NCBI GenBank assembly: GCA_021846505.1
Contig: JAJZWV010000029.1
Location: forward strand, 1-44,852
Reading direction: 5' to 3'
Origin: Bacillota bacterium
GTDB taxonomy: Bacteria > Bacillota > Sulfobacillia > Sulfobacillales > JAIMBI01
DNA: 44,852 nucleotides
The notes beneath the pieces are model-generated. The model did not search any database. It was given only the letters and a program-made list of their open reading frames with translations, and was not told where the DNA came from. Below are positions 8,506 through 19,064 of this stretch, one piece after another (position 1 is the first letter of the stretch; every line of letters begins with the position of its first letter). Both the position numbers and the translations under genes were made by a program.

Positions 8506-9525
8506 GTGGCCACCGTAGAGGATCGGGGCGAAGCGTGGGTGATCGAGGTGATGCGCCGCCAAGCCGGGCCGGCGCCCGCGGGGGGAGTCGGCATCGGGGA
8601 CGACGCGGCCGTGCTGCCGCTGCCGGCCGGTCGGCTGCTGGTGTCGCAGGATATGCTGGTGGAAGGGGTCCACTTTCGCCGTGACTGGATGCCGCCCGAG
8701 CTGATCGGGGCCAAAGCCGTGGCCGCCAATGTGAGTGACATCGCGGCCATGGGTGGACACCCCTTGGCATGCGTGGTGGCCCTCGCCCTGCCGGGATCCC
8801 TCACGGCGGCATGGCTGGAAACGCTGCTGGCCGGCTTGGCGCGGCAGGCGCGCGAGGCCGGCGCGCCTGTGGTGGGGGGTGACACCGTGGGATCGCCTGC
8901 GGGGCTGGTGATTGACATTGCGATCCTGGGCCTGGCTCGAGAGGATCCGGTCGAGCGGCGCGGCGCGGCGCCAGGGGACTGCCTGGTGGTGACGGGCGCG
9001 CTCGGGGGGTCGGCCGCCGGGCTGGCGTGCTTCCAGAAGGGGGCGGCCTGGCCGGGGGCGGCGCGGTGGGAGGCGGCCGCGCTGCGGCGGCACGCGTGCC
9101 CGCCGGTGCGGGTCGCGGCCGGCCGCGTGCTGGGGGCCTATGCCCATGCCATGACCGACATCTCGGACGCCTTTATCACCGAGGTAGACGCCCTGGTCAG
9201 CCCCATGGGGCTGGGTGCCGCGGTGCAGCAAGAGGCTCTGCCGCTGTTTGCCGAGGGGCCCGATGTGGCCCGGGCCCTGGGCCAGCCAGCCGACCGGCCG
9301 CTGGCGTGGGCGCTCTTTGGCGGTGAAGACTATGAGCTGCTGGCTGCCGTGCCGCCGGAGGCCTGGCCGTCGGTGGCGGGCCAGCTGCGCGCCATCGGGG
9401 TGGAGGCGCACATGGTGGGACGGGTTGAGCACGCGCCGGGGATTCGGCTGGTGCAGGACGGGAGGGCGGTGCCGCTTGATCGAGGGGCCGGCGGAGTCGG
9501 ATTTGACCACTTTGGCGCCCGCTAG
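8506..9525 (+). CDS. thiL: Thiamine-monophosphate kinase
   Basis: ThiL phosphorylates thiamine monophosphate with ATP to make thiamine diphosphate. This 339-residue copy has the family's metal and ATP-binding features: GIGDDAAVL near residue 28, then VSQDMLVEGVHFRRD, AVAANVSDIAAMGGHP and GGDTVGSPAGLVIDI. Later come GALGGSAAG, DISDAF and the FGGEDYELL motif. The start is GTG 8506; an ATG is lacking and the binding site (aggggtg) is moderate. It leads a tight operon, and tsaE begins inside its last 23 bases. Placing thiL directly before tsaE-tsaB-rimI is a known Firmicute and proteobacterial arrangement. Confidence 0.95.
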   Translation: MATVEDRGEAWVIEVMRRQAGPAPAGGVGIGDDAAVLPLPAGRLLVSQDMLVEGVHFRRDWMPPELIGAKAVAANVSDIAAMGGHPLACVVALALPGSLTAAWLETLLAGLARQAREAGAPVVGGDTVGSPAGLVIDIAILGLAREDPVERRGAAPGDCLVVTGALGGSAAGLACFQKGAAWPGAARWEAAALRRHACPPVRVAAGRVLGAYAHAMTDISDAFITEVDALVSPMGLGAAVQQEALPLFAEGPDVARALGQPADRPLAWALFGGEDYELLAAVPPEAWPSVAGQLRAIGVEAHMVGRVEHAPGIRLVQDGRAVPLDRGAGGVGFDHFGAR

Positions 9526-9973
9526 CCGGGCGCTGGGCACCTGGCAGTGGGAGGCCAACGACGCTGCCGCGCTGCGCGGAGTGGGGGCCGCGCTGGCCGC
9601 GCGATTTCCCGCGCCGCGGGCCGTGCTGCTCACGGGGCCGCTGGGCGCCGGCAAAACGACGCTGGCTCAGGGATGGCTGGGGGCGCTCGGTGTGGCCGAC
9701 CCCGTGAAGTCGCCGACGTTCGACTTGGTCCACCGCCATGCGGCTCAAGGCGGCACGGCGTACCACGTGGATTTGTATCGGCTGTCTCCGGTGCCGCCGC
9801 CCGAGGAGTTGGACGTGCCCCTGCCGCCCGCGGACGGGTCCCTGGTGCTGGTGGAGTGGGGAGAGCCGTGGCGGCGGTACGCGCCGCAGCGGGTCGAGGT
9901 GGCCATCGCCTTTCTGTCTCCCGCAGAGGGCCGGCGCGTCGTGCGGGTGCGTCAGGAAGGCAGCGCCCCATGA
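9503..9973 (+). CDS. tsaE: tRNA t6A biosynthesis ATPase TsaE
   Basis: TsaE is the ATPase that works with TsaB and TsaD to make N6-threonylcarbamoyl-adenosine at position 37 of ANN-decoding tRNAs. The 156-residue protein has Walker A GPLGAGKTTL, the family motif VKSPTFDLVHRH, and AYHVDLYRL followed by VLVEWGEPW. TTG 9503, with GGAG about 8 bases upstream, is the best start; the frame has no ATG nearby that would keep the N terminus at family length. It overlaps thiL by 23 bp and tsaB by 4 bp (ATGA), which implies translational coupling. Confidence 0.93.
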   Translation: MTTLAPASRALGTWQWEANDAAALRGVGAALAARFPAPRAVLLTGPLGAGKTTLAQGWLGALGVADPVKSPTFDLVHRHAAQGGTAYHVDLYRLSPVPPPEELDVPLPPADGSLVLVEWGEPWRRYAPQRVEVAIAFLSPAEGRRVVRVRQEGSAP

Positions 9974-10671
9974 GCGCGCCGGCCGCCAAGCCCGTCCCAC
10001 TGGTGTTGGCCATCGACACCGCGGCCGGGCTGTCGCTGGCCCTGGCGCGCGGGAGCGACGTTCTCCGCCGCCGCGCCACCGCGGCGCCTCAGACCGCCGA
10101 CGTGGCCCTGCTGCCCACCATCCAGGCATGGGTTCGCGGCGCGGGCGTGCCCGACCGGATTGCCGTCGGGACGGGCCCGGGGTCGTTTACCGGCACACGG
10201 GTGGGCATCGTGGCGGCCAAGACGCTGGCGTGGGCCTGGTCTGTTCCTGTGGTAGGAATATCCAGTTTGGAGGCTGACGCCGCGGCGGCGGGCGATCCGG
10301 GGGCCGTGGTCGTAGCCACGGCCGAGCTGCTGCGAGACGAACTATATGGCGGCGTCTATCGCTGTTGGGGGGCGGGTGCGGCCGCAGGGGTGGAGGTGCT
10401 GGTGCCTGCCGAGCCGCGCCGTCTGTCGTGGGTGCCCGCAGGCTGGCCGGCGGGGGCACGGCTCGTGGTGACCGGGCCGCTCGCGGCCGTGCCGGCGTTT
10501 ATGGCGGCGCTGCCAGGCGCCGAGGCCCACCCGGACGTGTTCCGAGCGTGCGGACTCGCCCGCCTGGCACCGACGGCGGCGCCGATTGACCCGATGGCCC
10601 TGGAGCCGCAATATTTGAGGCCGGCGACCCGTGCCGGAGAAAGGGGGCCAGGGCATGGCCATCTCGAATGA
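9970..10671 (+). CDS. tsaB: tRNA t6A biosynthesis protein TsaB
   Basis: TsaB is the inactive ASKHA-fold partner that dimerises with TsaD. The 233-residue protein opens with LVLAIDTAAGLSLALA and has the signature GTGPGSFTGTRVGIVAAK. As usual for TsaB, the metal-binding histidines of TsaD are missing. ATG 9970 overlaps the tsaE stop. The gene runs into rimI with a 17-bp overlap. The C-terminal part is variable and ends with LEPQYLRPATR, the common tail of the family. Confidence 0.94.
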   Translation: MSAPAAKPVPLVLAIDTAAGLSLALARGSDVLRRRATAAPQTADVALLPTIQAWVRGAGVPDRIAVGTGPGSFTGTRVGIVAAKTLAWAWSVPVVGISSLEADAAAAGDPGAVVVATAELLRDELYGGVYRCWGAGAAAGVEVLVPAEPRRLSWVPAGWPAGARLVVTGPLAAVPAFMAALPGAEAHPDVFRACGLARLAPTAAPIDPMALEPQYLRPATRAGERGPGHGHLE

Positions 10672-11191
10672 CGCGGATCCGTCGCCCGCCCTATTGATCC
10701 GCGATATGTACCTGGCCGACCTGGATGACGTGCTGGTCATTGAGCGCCACTCGTTTCCGACGCCGTGGTCGCGTCAGTCTTTTCTATCTGAGCTGGTCGA
10801 CAACACATTTGCGGTATATCTCGTGCTGGAATTTTGCGGCCGGGTGGCCGCCTATGGCGGCATGTGGCTGATTTTGGACGAAGCGCACGTGACCAACGTC
10901 GCCGTGCTGCCGGAATTTCGCGGCCACGGCTTTGGCGAGGCCATGATGGAAGGGCTGATTGCCCGCGCCGCCGAGCGCCAGGCCCAGCGGATGACGCTCG
11001 AAGTGGCGCGATCCAACGCGGTGGCTCAAAGACTTTACGCCAAGCTGGGGTTTGTCCAGCTGGGGATTCGCCGCGGGTACTACTCCAATCCCGTGGAGGA
11101 CGCGCTCATTATGTGGAGAGATCCGCTGGTGCCGGCGCCGCCGGAAGACGGTCAGGGCGAGGGGGCGCCGCCCGCGCCGGGATCCGCGTGA
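10655..11191 (+). CDS. rimI: Ribosomal protein S18-alanine N-acetyltransferase (GNAT)
   Basis: RimI acetylates N-terminal alanine of ribosomal protein S18 and sometimes other proteins. The 178-residue GNAT protein begins its domain at LLIRDMYLADLDDVLVIE. It shows the acetyl-CoA motif VAVLPEFRGHGFGEAMM and the C-terminal motif NAVAQRLYAKLGFVQLGIR followed by YYSNPVEDALIM. ATG 10655 is preceded by AGGGGG at 6-8 bases; GTG 10631 is a longer alternative. It sits in the usual tsaB-rimI order. A Pro/Gly-rich tail of about 20 residues lies beyond the domain and overlaps the convergent membrane gene. Confidence 0.93.
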   Translation: MAISNDADPSPALLIRDMYLADLDDVLVIERHSFPTPWSRQSFLSELVDNTFAVYLVLEFCGRVAAYGGMWLILDEAHVTNVAVLPEFRGHGFGEAMMEGLIARAAERQAQRMTLEVARSNAVAQRLYAKLGFVQLGIRRGYYSNPVEDALIMWRDPLVPAPPEDGQGEGAPPAPGSA

Positions 11192-11637
11192 GCCGAGCGG
11201 ACGGAGCGCCCGCCCCACCAGCTGGCGAAAAAGCCGACCACGGCATAGAGGGCGGCGCCGAGGGCGGCGGTGAGCGTGGCACTGGCGGCGGCGTTCAGGT
11301 GCATCAGGGTGGCCGCGGCGGCGGCGGGGACGCCCTTCGGCGCCAGGTTGGCCACGAACGCCGCGCTGGCTTGCGGCGTGTGCATGAGCACCTGGGTGCC
11401 TGCGGCCCCCAGCGCGCCCCCGGCAGCGCCGGCCCAGAGGCCCGCGTGCGCGGCGCCGCGCGGCCGTCGGCGGCGCCAGGCGCGGCCCAGGCCCACCAGG
11501 GTCAGCGCCGCCAGGACAAAGGCGGCCAAGTGGGCCAGCGAGAGGTAGTTATAGCCCAGCGGGGTGAGGGTCAAGAGGCCCGGAGCCGCCAACACTATCA
11601 TGAGCACGGCCAGCGCGGCCGCTACAATTGCAATCAC
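11152..11637 (-). CDS. Small membrane protein of unknown function
   Basis: A 161-residue, strongly hydrophobic reading with about four predicted membrane segments: residues 2-24, 33-50, 66-84 and 117-141. An Arg-rich loop (RAWRRRRPRG) lies after the second and would face the cytoplasm. It opposes the surrounding operon and overlaps the rimI 3' end by 40 bp. The family is not recognised. GC-rich DNA can give spurious Ala-rich readings, but the alternation of hydrophobic segments and charged loops makes a real gene more likely than not. Confidence 0.55.
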   Translation of the reverse strand: MIAIVAAALAVLMIVLAAPGLLTLTPLGYNYLSLAHLAAFVLAALTLVGLGRAWRRRRPRGAAHAGLWAGAAGGALGAAGTQVLMHTPQASAAFVANLAPKGVPAAAAATLMHLNAAASATLTAALGAALYAVVGFFASWWGGRSVRSAHADPGAGGAPSP

Positions 11638-11681
11638 TCGGCATCACCACTCCGTAGTGTGAGTGGGAAGGAGGAAAGTAT

Positions 11682-12704
11682 GTGGCAGGGCCCGGCCTAT
11701 TTTTAGGGATCGAGACGTCGTGCGATGAAACCGCAGCTGCGGTGGTGGCGGACGGCTCTTTGGTGCGATCCTCTCAGGTCGCGTCGTCCGCGGCCCTGCA
11801 GAGCCGCTACGGCGGCGTGGTTCCCGAACTGGCCGCGCGGCAGCATGTGCGGGCCCTGCCGCTGGTGGTGGCGGCCACTCTGGAGGAGTCGGGCGTGGCC
11901 CCCGCCGACTTGACCGCCGTGGCGGTTACGCAGGGGCCGGGCCTGTTGGGGTCACTGCTGCTGGGGCTCACGGCGGCCAAAGCGCTGGCGCTCGCATGGG
12001 ACAAGCCGCTGGTGGCGGTGAACCACCTGGAGGCGCACCTGTTTGCCAACGCGGTGGTGAGTCCGGTGGTGCATCCCAGCCTGGCGCTGCTGGTGTCCGG
12101 CGGCCACACGGGCCTGTTTTGGTGGGCGGACCCGCGGCACTTGGAGCTGCTGGGCGAAACGCGCGATGATGCGGCCGGCGAAGCCTTTGACAAAGGGGCC
12201 CGCCTGCTGGGCCTGGGGTACCCCGGCGGGCCTGCCTTGGAGCGGCTGGCGGCTGCGGCCGTGCCGCCGTGGCCGCCCCTGCCGGTGGCGTGGATGCCCG
12301 GCACCCTGGACTTCAGCTTCTCGGGCCTCAAATCCGCTCTCCAGCGTGCCCTGCCCGAGCGTGCCGCGGCGGGGGAAGAGGAGCGGGCTGGCTGGGCAGC
12401 GGCTCTCCAGGCGGCGGTGGCCGCACAGCTGACCGACCGGCTCTCGCGGGCCTGGGAGCGTCGGCCCGTGCGCCATGTCTATGCCGCCGGCGGCGTGCTG
12501 GCCAATCGCTATCTCCGCCGCGAGCTGGATGCGTGGGCGGCTCGGCGGGGCGTGGCCATGCACGTGCCGCCTGTGGGGCTGTGCACGGACAATGCCGTCA
12601 TGGTCGCGGCGGCGGCGGCCGCCCATTGGCCTAGCGGCCAAGTGGGGCTGGACGCGGCGCCGCGCACGCCGTGGCCGGTGGCAGCGAGTACCGACGCGTG
12701 GTGA
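11682..12704 (+). CDS. tsaD: tRNA t6A threonylcarbamoyltransferase TsaD
   Basis: TsaD transfers the threonylcarbamoyl group from its adenylate onto A37 of tRNA. The 340-residue ASKHA protein opens FLGIETSCDETAAAVV. The metal-binding histidines are in VNHLEAHLFAN (H-x3-H; HMEGH is more usual), with the third ligand Asp in LCTDNAVMVA. Other motifs are LLVSGGHTGLF, GEAFDKGARLLGLGYPGG and LDFSFSGLKSAL. GTG 11682 is the start, with AAGGAGG 8 bases upstream; the ATG two bases earlier is out of frame. It is separated from tsaB-rimI by the opposing membrane gene, so it probably has its own promoter. Confidence 0.96.
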   Translation: MAGPGLFLGIETSCDETAAAVVADGSLVRSSQVASSAALQSRYGGVVPELAARQHVRALPLVVAATLEESGVAPADLTAVAVTQGPGLLGSLLLGLTAAKALALAWDKPLVAVNHLEAHLFANAVVSPVVHPSLALLVSGGHTGLFWWADPRHLELLGETRDDAAGEAFDKGARLLGLGYPGGPALERLAAAAVPPWPPLPVAWMPGTLDFSFSGLKSALQRALPERAAAGEEERAGWAAALQAAVAAQLTDRLSRAWERRPVRHVYAAGGVLANRYLRRELDAWAARRGVAMHVPPVGLCTDNAVMVAAAAAAHWPSGQVGLDAAPRTPWPVAASTDAW

Positions 12705-12764
12705 GAAGCCGGGGCCCCTTGGGGCGCAGGCCATCGCCGAACCGACGCAAGGAGGATGCATAGC

Positions 12765-13274
12765 ATGTTGTTGCCGCATCGCGGCCGGGAGCCAGTGCTG
12801 GAAGGGCCGTGCTTTTTGGCGCCCGGCTCGTATGTCATAGGGGACGTGGTCCTCGCCCGTGAGGTGTCCGTGTGGTTCAACGCCGTGCTGCGCGGCGATG
12901 AGGCGCCGATTCGCATTGGGGCGGGCTCGAATTTGCAGGATGGCGCGCTGGTGCACACGGACATGGGGGTGCCGGCCCATGTGGGGAAACATGTCACCGT
13001 GGGGCACGGCGCGATTTTGCACGGGGCCGTGCTGGAAGATGGATGCTTGGTGGGCATGGGGGCGATTGTGCTGAACGGGGCCCGCATTGGGCGAGAAAGT
13101 TTGGTCGCGGCGGGCACGCTGATTCCAGAGGGGCGCATTATCCCGCCGCGGAGCTTGGTGATGGGTTCACCGGGGCGGGTGGTGCGCACGCTGAGAGACG
13201 AAGAGCTGGAGCGGCTCGCGGAATCCGCGCCGCAGTATGTGGCGTTGTGGAAGGAGAGCGGCTGGAGCTTGTAG
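12765..13274 (+). CDS. Gamma-carbonic-anhydrase-like hexapeptide-repeat protein
   Basis: A 169-residue left-handed beta-helix protein of the gamma-carbonic anhydrase/PaaY/YrdA family. Hexapeptide repeats run from about residue 15 to 125. The three metal histidines are visible: one in LVHTDMG and two in VGHGAILHGA (H-x4-H). The conserved SVWFNAVLRGDEAPIRIG is also present. ATG 12765 is chosen over ATG 12756 because the AAGGAGG site at 12749-12755 would touch the earlier codon. Many members bind zinc or iron but show no carbonic anhydrase activity, so the biochemical role is open. It lies between tsaD and murC in the same direction. Confidence 0.9.
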   Translation: MLLPHRGREPVLEGPCFLAPGSYVIGDVVLAREVSVWFNAVLRGDEAPIRIGAGSNLQDGALVHTDMGVPAHVGKHVTVGHGAILHGAVLEDGCLVGMGAIVLNGARIGRESLVAAGTLIPEGRIIPPRSLVMGSPGRVVRTLRDEELERLAESAPQYVALWKESGWSL

Positions 13275-13349
13275 GAGCCGGTGGGCCAACGTGTCGCGGG
13301 GGTACGGTGTGCGAGTGGCGCCAACGAATCGCAAGAAGGAGTGAAGCCT

Positions 13350-14876
13350 GTGGGGTTCAACGAGGGTGGGAGCCCCCTGCGAAGGGATGGTGAGGCGCGG
13401 AGGCGCCCCGCCGAGCCCAGCGAGCCCGTCGGATCCGCGCCGCCGCTTCGTCAGGTGCATTTCATCGGCGTGGGCGGTGTGTCCATGAGTGCCTTGGCCG
13501 TGGCGGCCCAGGCGAAGGGCTTAATCGTCACCGGGTCCGATGCCCAGCGCTCGGCCCGGTCCGAGAGGCTGGGCGCCGGCGGGATTCCCGTTCAGATTGG
13601 CCACAGCGCGGCCAACGTGGGTGCGGCCGACACGGTGGTGTACAGCACGGACGTGCCGGCCGACAATCCGGAGCGGCGGGCCGCCCAGGCGATGGGCCTT
13701 CGGCTGTGGCACCGCGCAGAGATGCTCGCCTGGCTCATGGCGGGGCGGCGGCCGCTGCTGGTTACCGGCACGCACGGAAAAACAACCACCACGGCGATGG
13801 CCGCCGCCATTTGGAAGGCGGCCCAGCAAAGTCCCACCGTCTTGGTGGGTGGGGATGTCCCCACCCTGTCCGGGGGCAATGTGGAGCTCGGAGACGGGGA
13901 GTTCCTCGTCGCGGAAGCGGACGAAAGCGACGGATCGTTTCGGCACTACCATCCAGAGTCGGTGATCCTGACCAACCTGGAGCCTGAGCATCTGGAGCAC
14001 TATGCGGGCTCCTTTGACAACGTGCAGGCGTCCATCGCGGCCTTTGCCGGCCAGGTGGGCGCGGGGGGGCCCGGGGTGGTGGTGTGGGGTGGAGACGACC
14101 CGGTTCTGCAGCGCCTGATGCCAAGCGTGCCGGCATCCCAGGTGTCTTTTGGCCTAGGAGGGGAGGGTGCCGGGCTGCTGGATTTTACCGCCGAGCGGAT
14201 GGAATTGGGCGCGTGGGGGTCTCGATTTGCGGTCGCGCACCATGGGCAGCAGGTAGCCGCCGTGGCTCTCCAGGTTCCGGGGCGCCACAACGTTTTGAAC
14301 GCCCTGGCGGCGTTTGCTTTGGCTCACCACTACGGGCTGGATCTTGCCGCGGCGGCCGCGGCGCTGAGCGAATTTGCGGGCGTGCGGCGGCGCTTCGACA
14401 TTCGGTCCCGAGCTCGGGGCATTTTAGTGGTGGACGACTATGCCGTGCATCCCACGGAAGTGGCGGCGGTGCTGACGACGGCCCGCCGCACGGTGCCGGG
14501 GCGGGTGCTGGCCGTGCTGCAGCCCCACCGCTACGCCCGCACGGCGCTGCAGTGGGACGAGATGCTGGCGGCGCTCGGCCACGCGGATCGGGTTGCGGTG
14601 CTGCCCGTGTATGCGCCGCCGGGGGAGGCGCCGCGCCCCGACTTCACGGGGGAAAAGCTGGCGCAGGCGGCCCAAGCGGCCCATCCGGGCCGGCGGATCG
14701 AATACGTCGATTCGCTGGAGGGAGCAGTGGCGTGGGCCGTGGAGCAGGTGCGGCCGGGCGACGTGCTGGCCACGCTGGGCGCCGGCGACGTGTGGCAAGT
14801 TGCGGGGCGGCTGGCTGCCCTCCTGGCCGACGGCGCGGACGCCTGGGCGACCGCCGAGGGGCGCGAAAACTGCTGA
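13350..14876 (+). CDS. murC: UDP-N-acetylmuramate--L-alanine ligase
   Basis: MurC adds L-alanine to UDP-N-acetylmuramic acid, the first amino acid step of peptidoglycan synthesis. The 508-residue protein has the Rossmann start QVHFIGVGGVSMSALA (at about residue 36) and the ATP loop VTGTHGKTTTTAM. It also has EADESDGSF, the ILTNLEPEHLEHY motif and the C-terminal domain with VDDYAVHPTEV and QPHRYART. GTG 13350 has AAGGAG 9 bases upstream. An extra 30 or so residues precede the Rossmann strand and look disordered, so a later start is possible. It is outside the usual dcw cell-division cluster. Confidence 0.95.
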   Translation: MGFNEGGSPLRRDGEARRRPAEPSEPVGSAPPLRQVHFIGVGGVSMSALAVAAQAKGLIVTGSDAQRSARSERLGAGGIPVQIGHSAANVGAADTVVYSTDVPADNPERRAAQAMGLRLWHRAEMLAWLMAGRRPLLVTGTHGKTTTTAMAAAIWKAAQQSPTVLVGGDVPTLSGGNVELGDGEFLVAEADESDGSFRHYHPESVILTNLEPEHLEHYAGSFDNVQASIAAFAGQVGAGGPGVVVWGGDDPVLQRLMPSVPASQVSFGLGGEGAGLLDFTAERMELGAWGSRFAVAHHGQQVAAVALQVPGRHNVLNALAAFALAHHYGLDLAAAAAALSEFAGVRRRFDIRSRARGILVVDDYAVHPTEVAAVLTTARRTVPGRVLAVLQPHRYARTALQWDEMLAALGHADRVAVLPVYAPPGEAPRPDFTGEKLAQAAQAAHPGRRIEYVDSLEGAVAWAVEQVRPGDVLATLGAGDVWQVAGRLAALLADGADAWATAEGRENC

Positions 14877-16525
<1,649 letters not shown>

Positions 16526-16560
16526 CAGCGTGACACGGCAAGCGTGGAAGAGGGGCCGGC

Positions 16561-17853
16561 GTGGGCAAATTATGGATTGAAGGACGGGTGCCGCTGTCGG
16601 GGACGGTTGCCGCCAGCGGCTCCAAAAACAGTAGCCTTGCGATTGTCACCGCGGCAATGCTTGCCAGCGAGGGCCGGGTGGTGCTGGAGAATGTCAACGC
16701 TGGCAGCGATCTGCAGGACTTATGCGAAATTATTTCAGCGCTGGGGGCGGATGTGCGCTGGCTGGATGGCGCGACCCTCGAAATTTTTGCCGGCACACTG
16801 ACCAGCGCGTCGGCACCTTATGACTTGGCGCGCAAGCTAAGGGGCTCCACCTACATCGTGGGGGCGCTGCTGGCACGAATCGGGGAGGCAGATGTCGCGT
16901 TCCCCGGGGGATGTCAAATCGGCTCGCGCCCGGTGGACTTTCACATTCGGGGCTTTCAGGCGCTGGGCGCGGAGGTGGCTCTGGAGCACGGGTCCATTCG
17001 GGCTCATGCCCGCCGGCTCAGGGGCGCACGCATCTACGTGGAGCGGGCCTCGGTGGGGACCACCGTCAACCTGATGATTGCCGGCGCGCTGGCTGAGGGC
17101 ACCACCATTCTGGAGAATGCGGCGATGGAGCCGGAAATCGTCGACCTGGCCAACTTCCTAAACGCGATGGGCGGCCGCGTGCGCGGCGCTGGCACAAATT
17201 TTGTGCGGATCGAAGGTGTTCCCCAGCTGCACGGGGTGCGCCATGAAATTATCCCGGACCGCATCGAAGCCTGCACCTATTTGATTGGCGGCGCCATCAC
17301 GCGCGGCGAGGTGCAAGTTACTCGCGTGATTCCGGAGCATTTTCGAACCGTGCTGCTGAAGCTGGAGCAAACGGGGGCGGAAATTGCGGAAACCGACGAC
17401 AGCGTCATCTTGCGCGCTCCGCGCCGGTCCGTGTCGGTGGACATTGAAACCATGCCGCATCCGGGATTCCCCACAGATCTCCATCCCCCCATGGTGTCCC
17501 TGATGGCCGTCGCTGACGGCGTGTCCGTGGTGCAGGAGACCGTGTTTGACAACCGGTTCGCCTACACGCATGACCTGGCGCGCATGGGAGCCAGCGTCAA
17601 AGTGGATCGCGACACTGCCATTGTGCGCGGCGCCGATACACTCACGGGAGCGCCCGTGGAGGCCCAGGATCTGCGGGGCGGCATGGCGCTGGTGCTGGCT
17701 GGCTTAGCTGCCGAAGGCACCACCGAACTGGGCGGGCTGGAGCACGTGGAGCGCGGCTATGTGGGGCTGGGTGACAAGCTGCGGGCGCTGGGAGCCCAGG
17801 TGCGCGGCGGCGACCGGCTGCCCGCGCTCACGCGAGCGGGAGGAATGGCGTGA
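16561..17853 (+). CDS. murA: UDP-N-acetylglucosamine 1-carboxyvinyltransferase
   Basis: MurA transfers enolpyruvate from PEP to UDP-GlcNAc, the first committed step of peptidoglycan synthesis. The 430-residue inverse alpha/beta barrel opens with LSGTVAASGSKNSSLAIV. The catalytic loop carries the reactive Cys in AFPGGCQIGSRPVD, which implies fosfomycin sensitivity. Other family motifs are NFLNAMGGRVRGAGT, DRIEACTYLIGGA, HPGFPTDLHPPM and VFDNRFAYTHDLARMGA. GTG 16561 follows a GAGGGG site. It comes 35 bp after guaB, and its stop overlaps the thiolase start. With murC upstream, this is a small detached cell-wall group. Confidence 0.95.
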   Translation: MGKLWIEGRVPLSGTVAASGSKNSSLAIVTAAMLASEGRVVLENVNAGSDLQDLCEIISALGADVRWLDGATLEIFAGTLTSASAPYDLARKLRGSTYIVGALLARIGEADVAFPGGCQIGSRPVDFHIRGFQALGAEVALEHGSIRAHARRLRGARIYVERASVGTTVNLMIAGALAEGTTILENAAMEPEIVDLANFLNAMGGRVRGAGTNFVRIEGVPQLHGVRHEIIPDRIEACTYLIGGAITRGEVQVTRVIPEHFRTVLLKLEQTGAEIAETDDSVILRAPRRSVSVDIETMPHPGFPTDLHPPMVSLMAVADGVSVVQETVFDNRFAYTHDLARMGASVKVDRDTAIVRGADTLTGAPVEAQDLRGGMALVLAGLAAEGTTELGGLEHVERGYVGLGDKLRALGAQVRGGDRLPALTRAGGMA

Positions 17854-19064
17854 TGGGTGGAGTACAGGTCCGAGAATCTGGCGCGGCGCAGGAGACTGTG
17901 GTGGTGGGGTACAGCCGCACCCCGTTTGGCACGTTGGGCGGCGGACTGAAGTCCATCCCCGCCGCGGATTTGGGCGCACACGCGATTCGCCATGCCTTGG
18001 GCCGCGCGCGGGTGGCGCCTGGTGACGTGGACTACGTGTATATGGGCCAAGTGGTGCAAGCTGGCGCCGGCCAAATCCCCTCCCGCCAGGCCACCATGCG
18101 CGCGGGCTTGCCGGAGTCGGTGCCCTCCGACACCATCAACAAGGTGTGCGCGTCCAGCCTGCGGGCGGTCAATTTGGCCGATATGGCGATTCGCCTGGGC
18201 GAGTCCGCGGTGGTCGTGGCCGGTGGCATGGAAAGCATGTCGCAGGCGCCCTATCTTGTCCCCGGGGCGCGGTGGGGTCTCCGGATGGGCGACGCCCCGC
18301 TGGTGGATGCGGTGGTCCACGATGGCCTCTGGTGCAGCTTCGGCGACTGCCACATGGGCGTGTACGGCAGTCAGGTGGCGGCGGAATATGGCATTGGACG
18401 GGAAGCGCAGGATGCCTGGGCGTATCGCAGCCACGTGCGGAGCCTGGCCGCCATCGACTCCGGTCGCTTTGCGGAGGAGATTGCCGCCTTCACGGTTCCG
18501 GACAAGAAGGGGCCGCGGGTGGTGGAGCATGACGAGGGGCCGCGGCGCGACACGTCCCTGGAGAAGCTGGCGCGCTTGAAGCCCGCCTTCGGAGCCGACG
18601 GCACCGTGACGGCCGGCAATGCCCCGGGCCTGAACGACGGCGCCGCGGCCGTGGTGCTGATGAGCCGAGCAGAAGCCATGCGGCGGGAGCTGCCGATTTT
18701 GGCCACCATCGTCAGCCATGGCCAAGTGTCAGAGCGGCCGCCCTATCTCCACACCGTGCCGGCACTGGCTGGACAGGCCGCGCTCAAGAAAGCCAGGCGA
18801 ACCGCCGGCGAGTTGGCACTTTTGGAAATAAACGAGGCATTTGCCGCGGTCACGTTGACCAGCATCCAGCTGTTAGGCGTCGATCCCGAGCGGGTCAATG
18901 TCAATGGTGGGGCAGTCGCCCTCGGCCACCCCATTGGGGCGTCGGGCGCCCGCATTCTCATGACGCTGATCCAGGAACTGACGCGCCGCGGCGGGGGGTA
19001 TGGCCTGGCCGCCATCTGCAGCGGCGGTGGGCAGGGCGAAGCCACGCTGGTGCGCGTTGGCTAG
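17853..19064 (+). CDS. Acetyl-CoA C-acyltransferase (thiolase)
   Basis: A 403-residue degradative or biosynthetic thiolase, which condenses two acetyl-CoA or cleaves 3-ketoacyl-CoA. The acylated Cys lies in INKVCASSLRAVNLAD, the catalytic His in NGGAVALGHPIGASGAR with NEAFAAV before it, and the second Cys in AAICSGGGQGEA. ATG 17853 is used because GGGAGGAA is 8 bases upstream; GTG 17850 is directly before it. It overlaps the murA stop as TGATG, implying coupling although the functions differ. It is similar in layout to the second thiolase at 34146 but clearly diverged from it. Confidence 0.92.
   Translation: MGGVQVRESGAAQETVVVGYSRTPFGTLGGGLKSIPAADLGAHAIRHALGRARVAPGDVDYVYMGQVVQAGAGQIPSRQATMRAGLPESVPSDTINKVCASSLRAVNLADMAIRLGESAVVVAGGMESMSQAPYLVPGARWGLRMGDAPLVDAVVHDGLWCSFGDCHMGVYGSQVAAEYGIGREAQDAWAYRSHVRSLAAIDSGRFAEEIAAFTVPDKKGPRVVEHDEGPRRDTSLEKLARLKPAFGADGTVTAGNAPGLNDGAAAVVLMSRAEAMRRELPILATIVSHGQVSERPPYLHTVPALAGQAALKKARRTAGELALLEINEAFAAVTLTSIQLLGVDPERVNVNGGAVALGHPIGASGARILMTLIQELTRRGGGYGLAAICSGGGQGEATLVRVG

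Noticed and set aside
17757-18725. 322-codon minus-strand frame antisense to the thiolase
   Set aside because: It lies wholly opposite a gene with complete thiolase motifs and has His/Arg-rich composition typical of antisense frames in GC-rich DNA.
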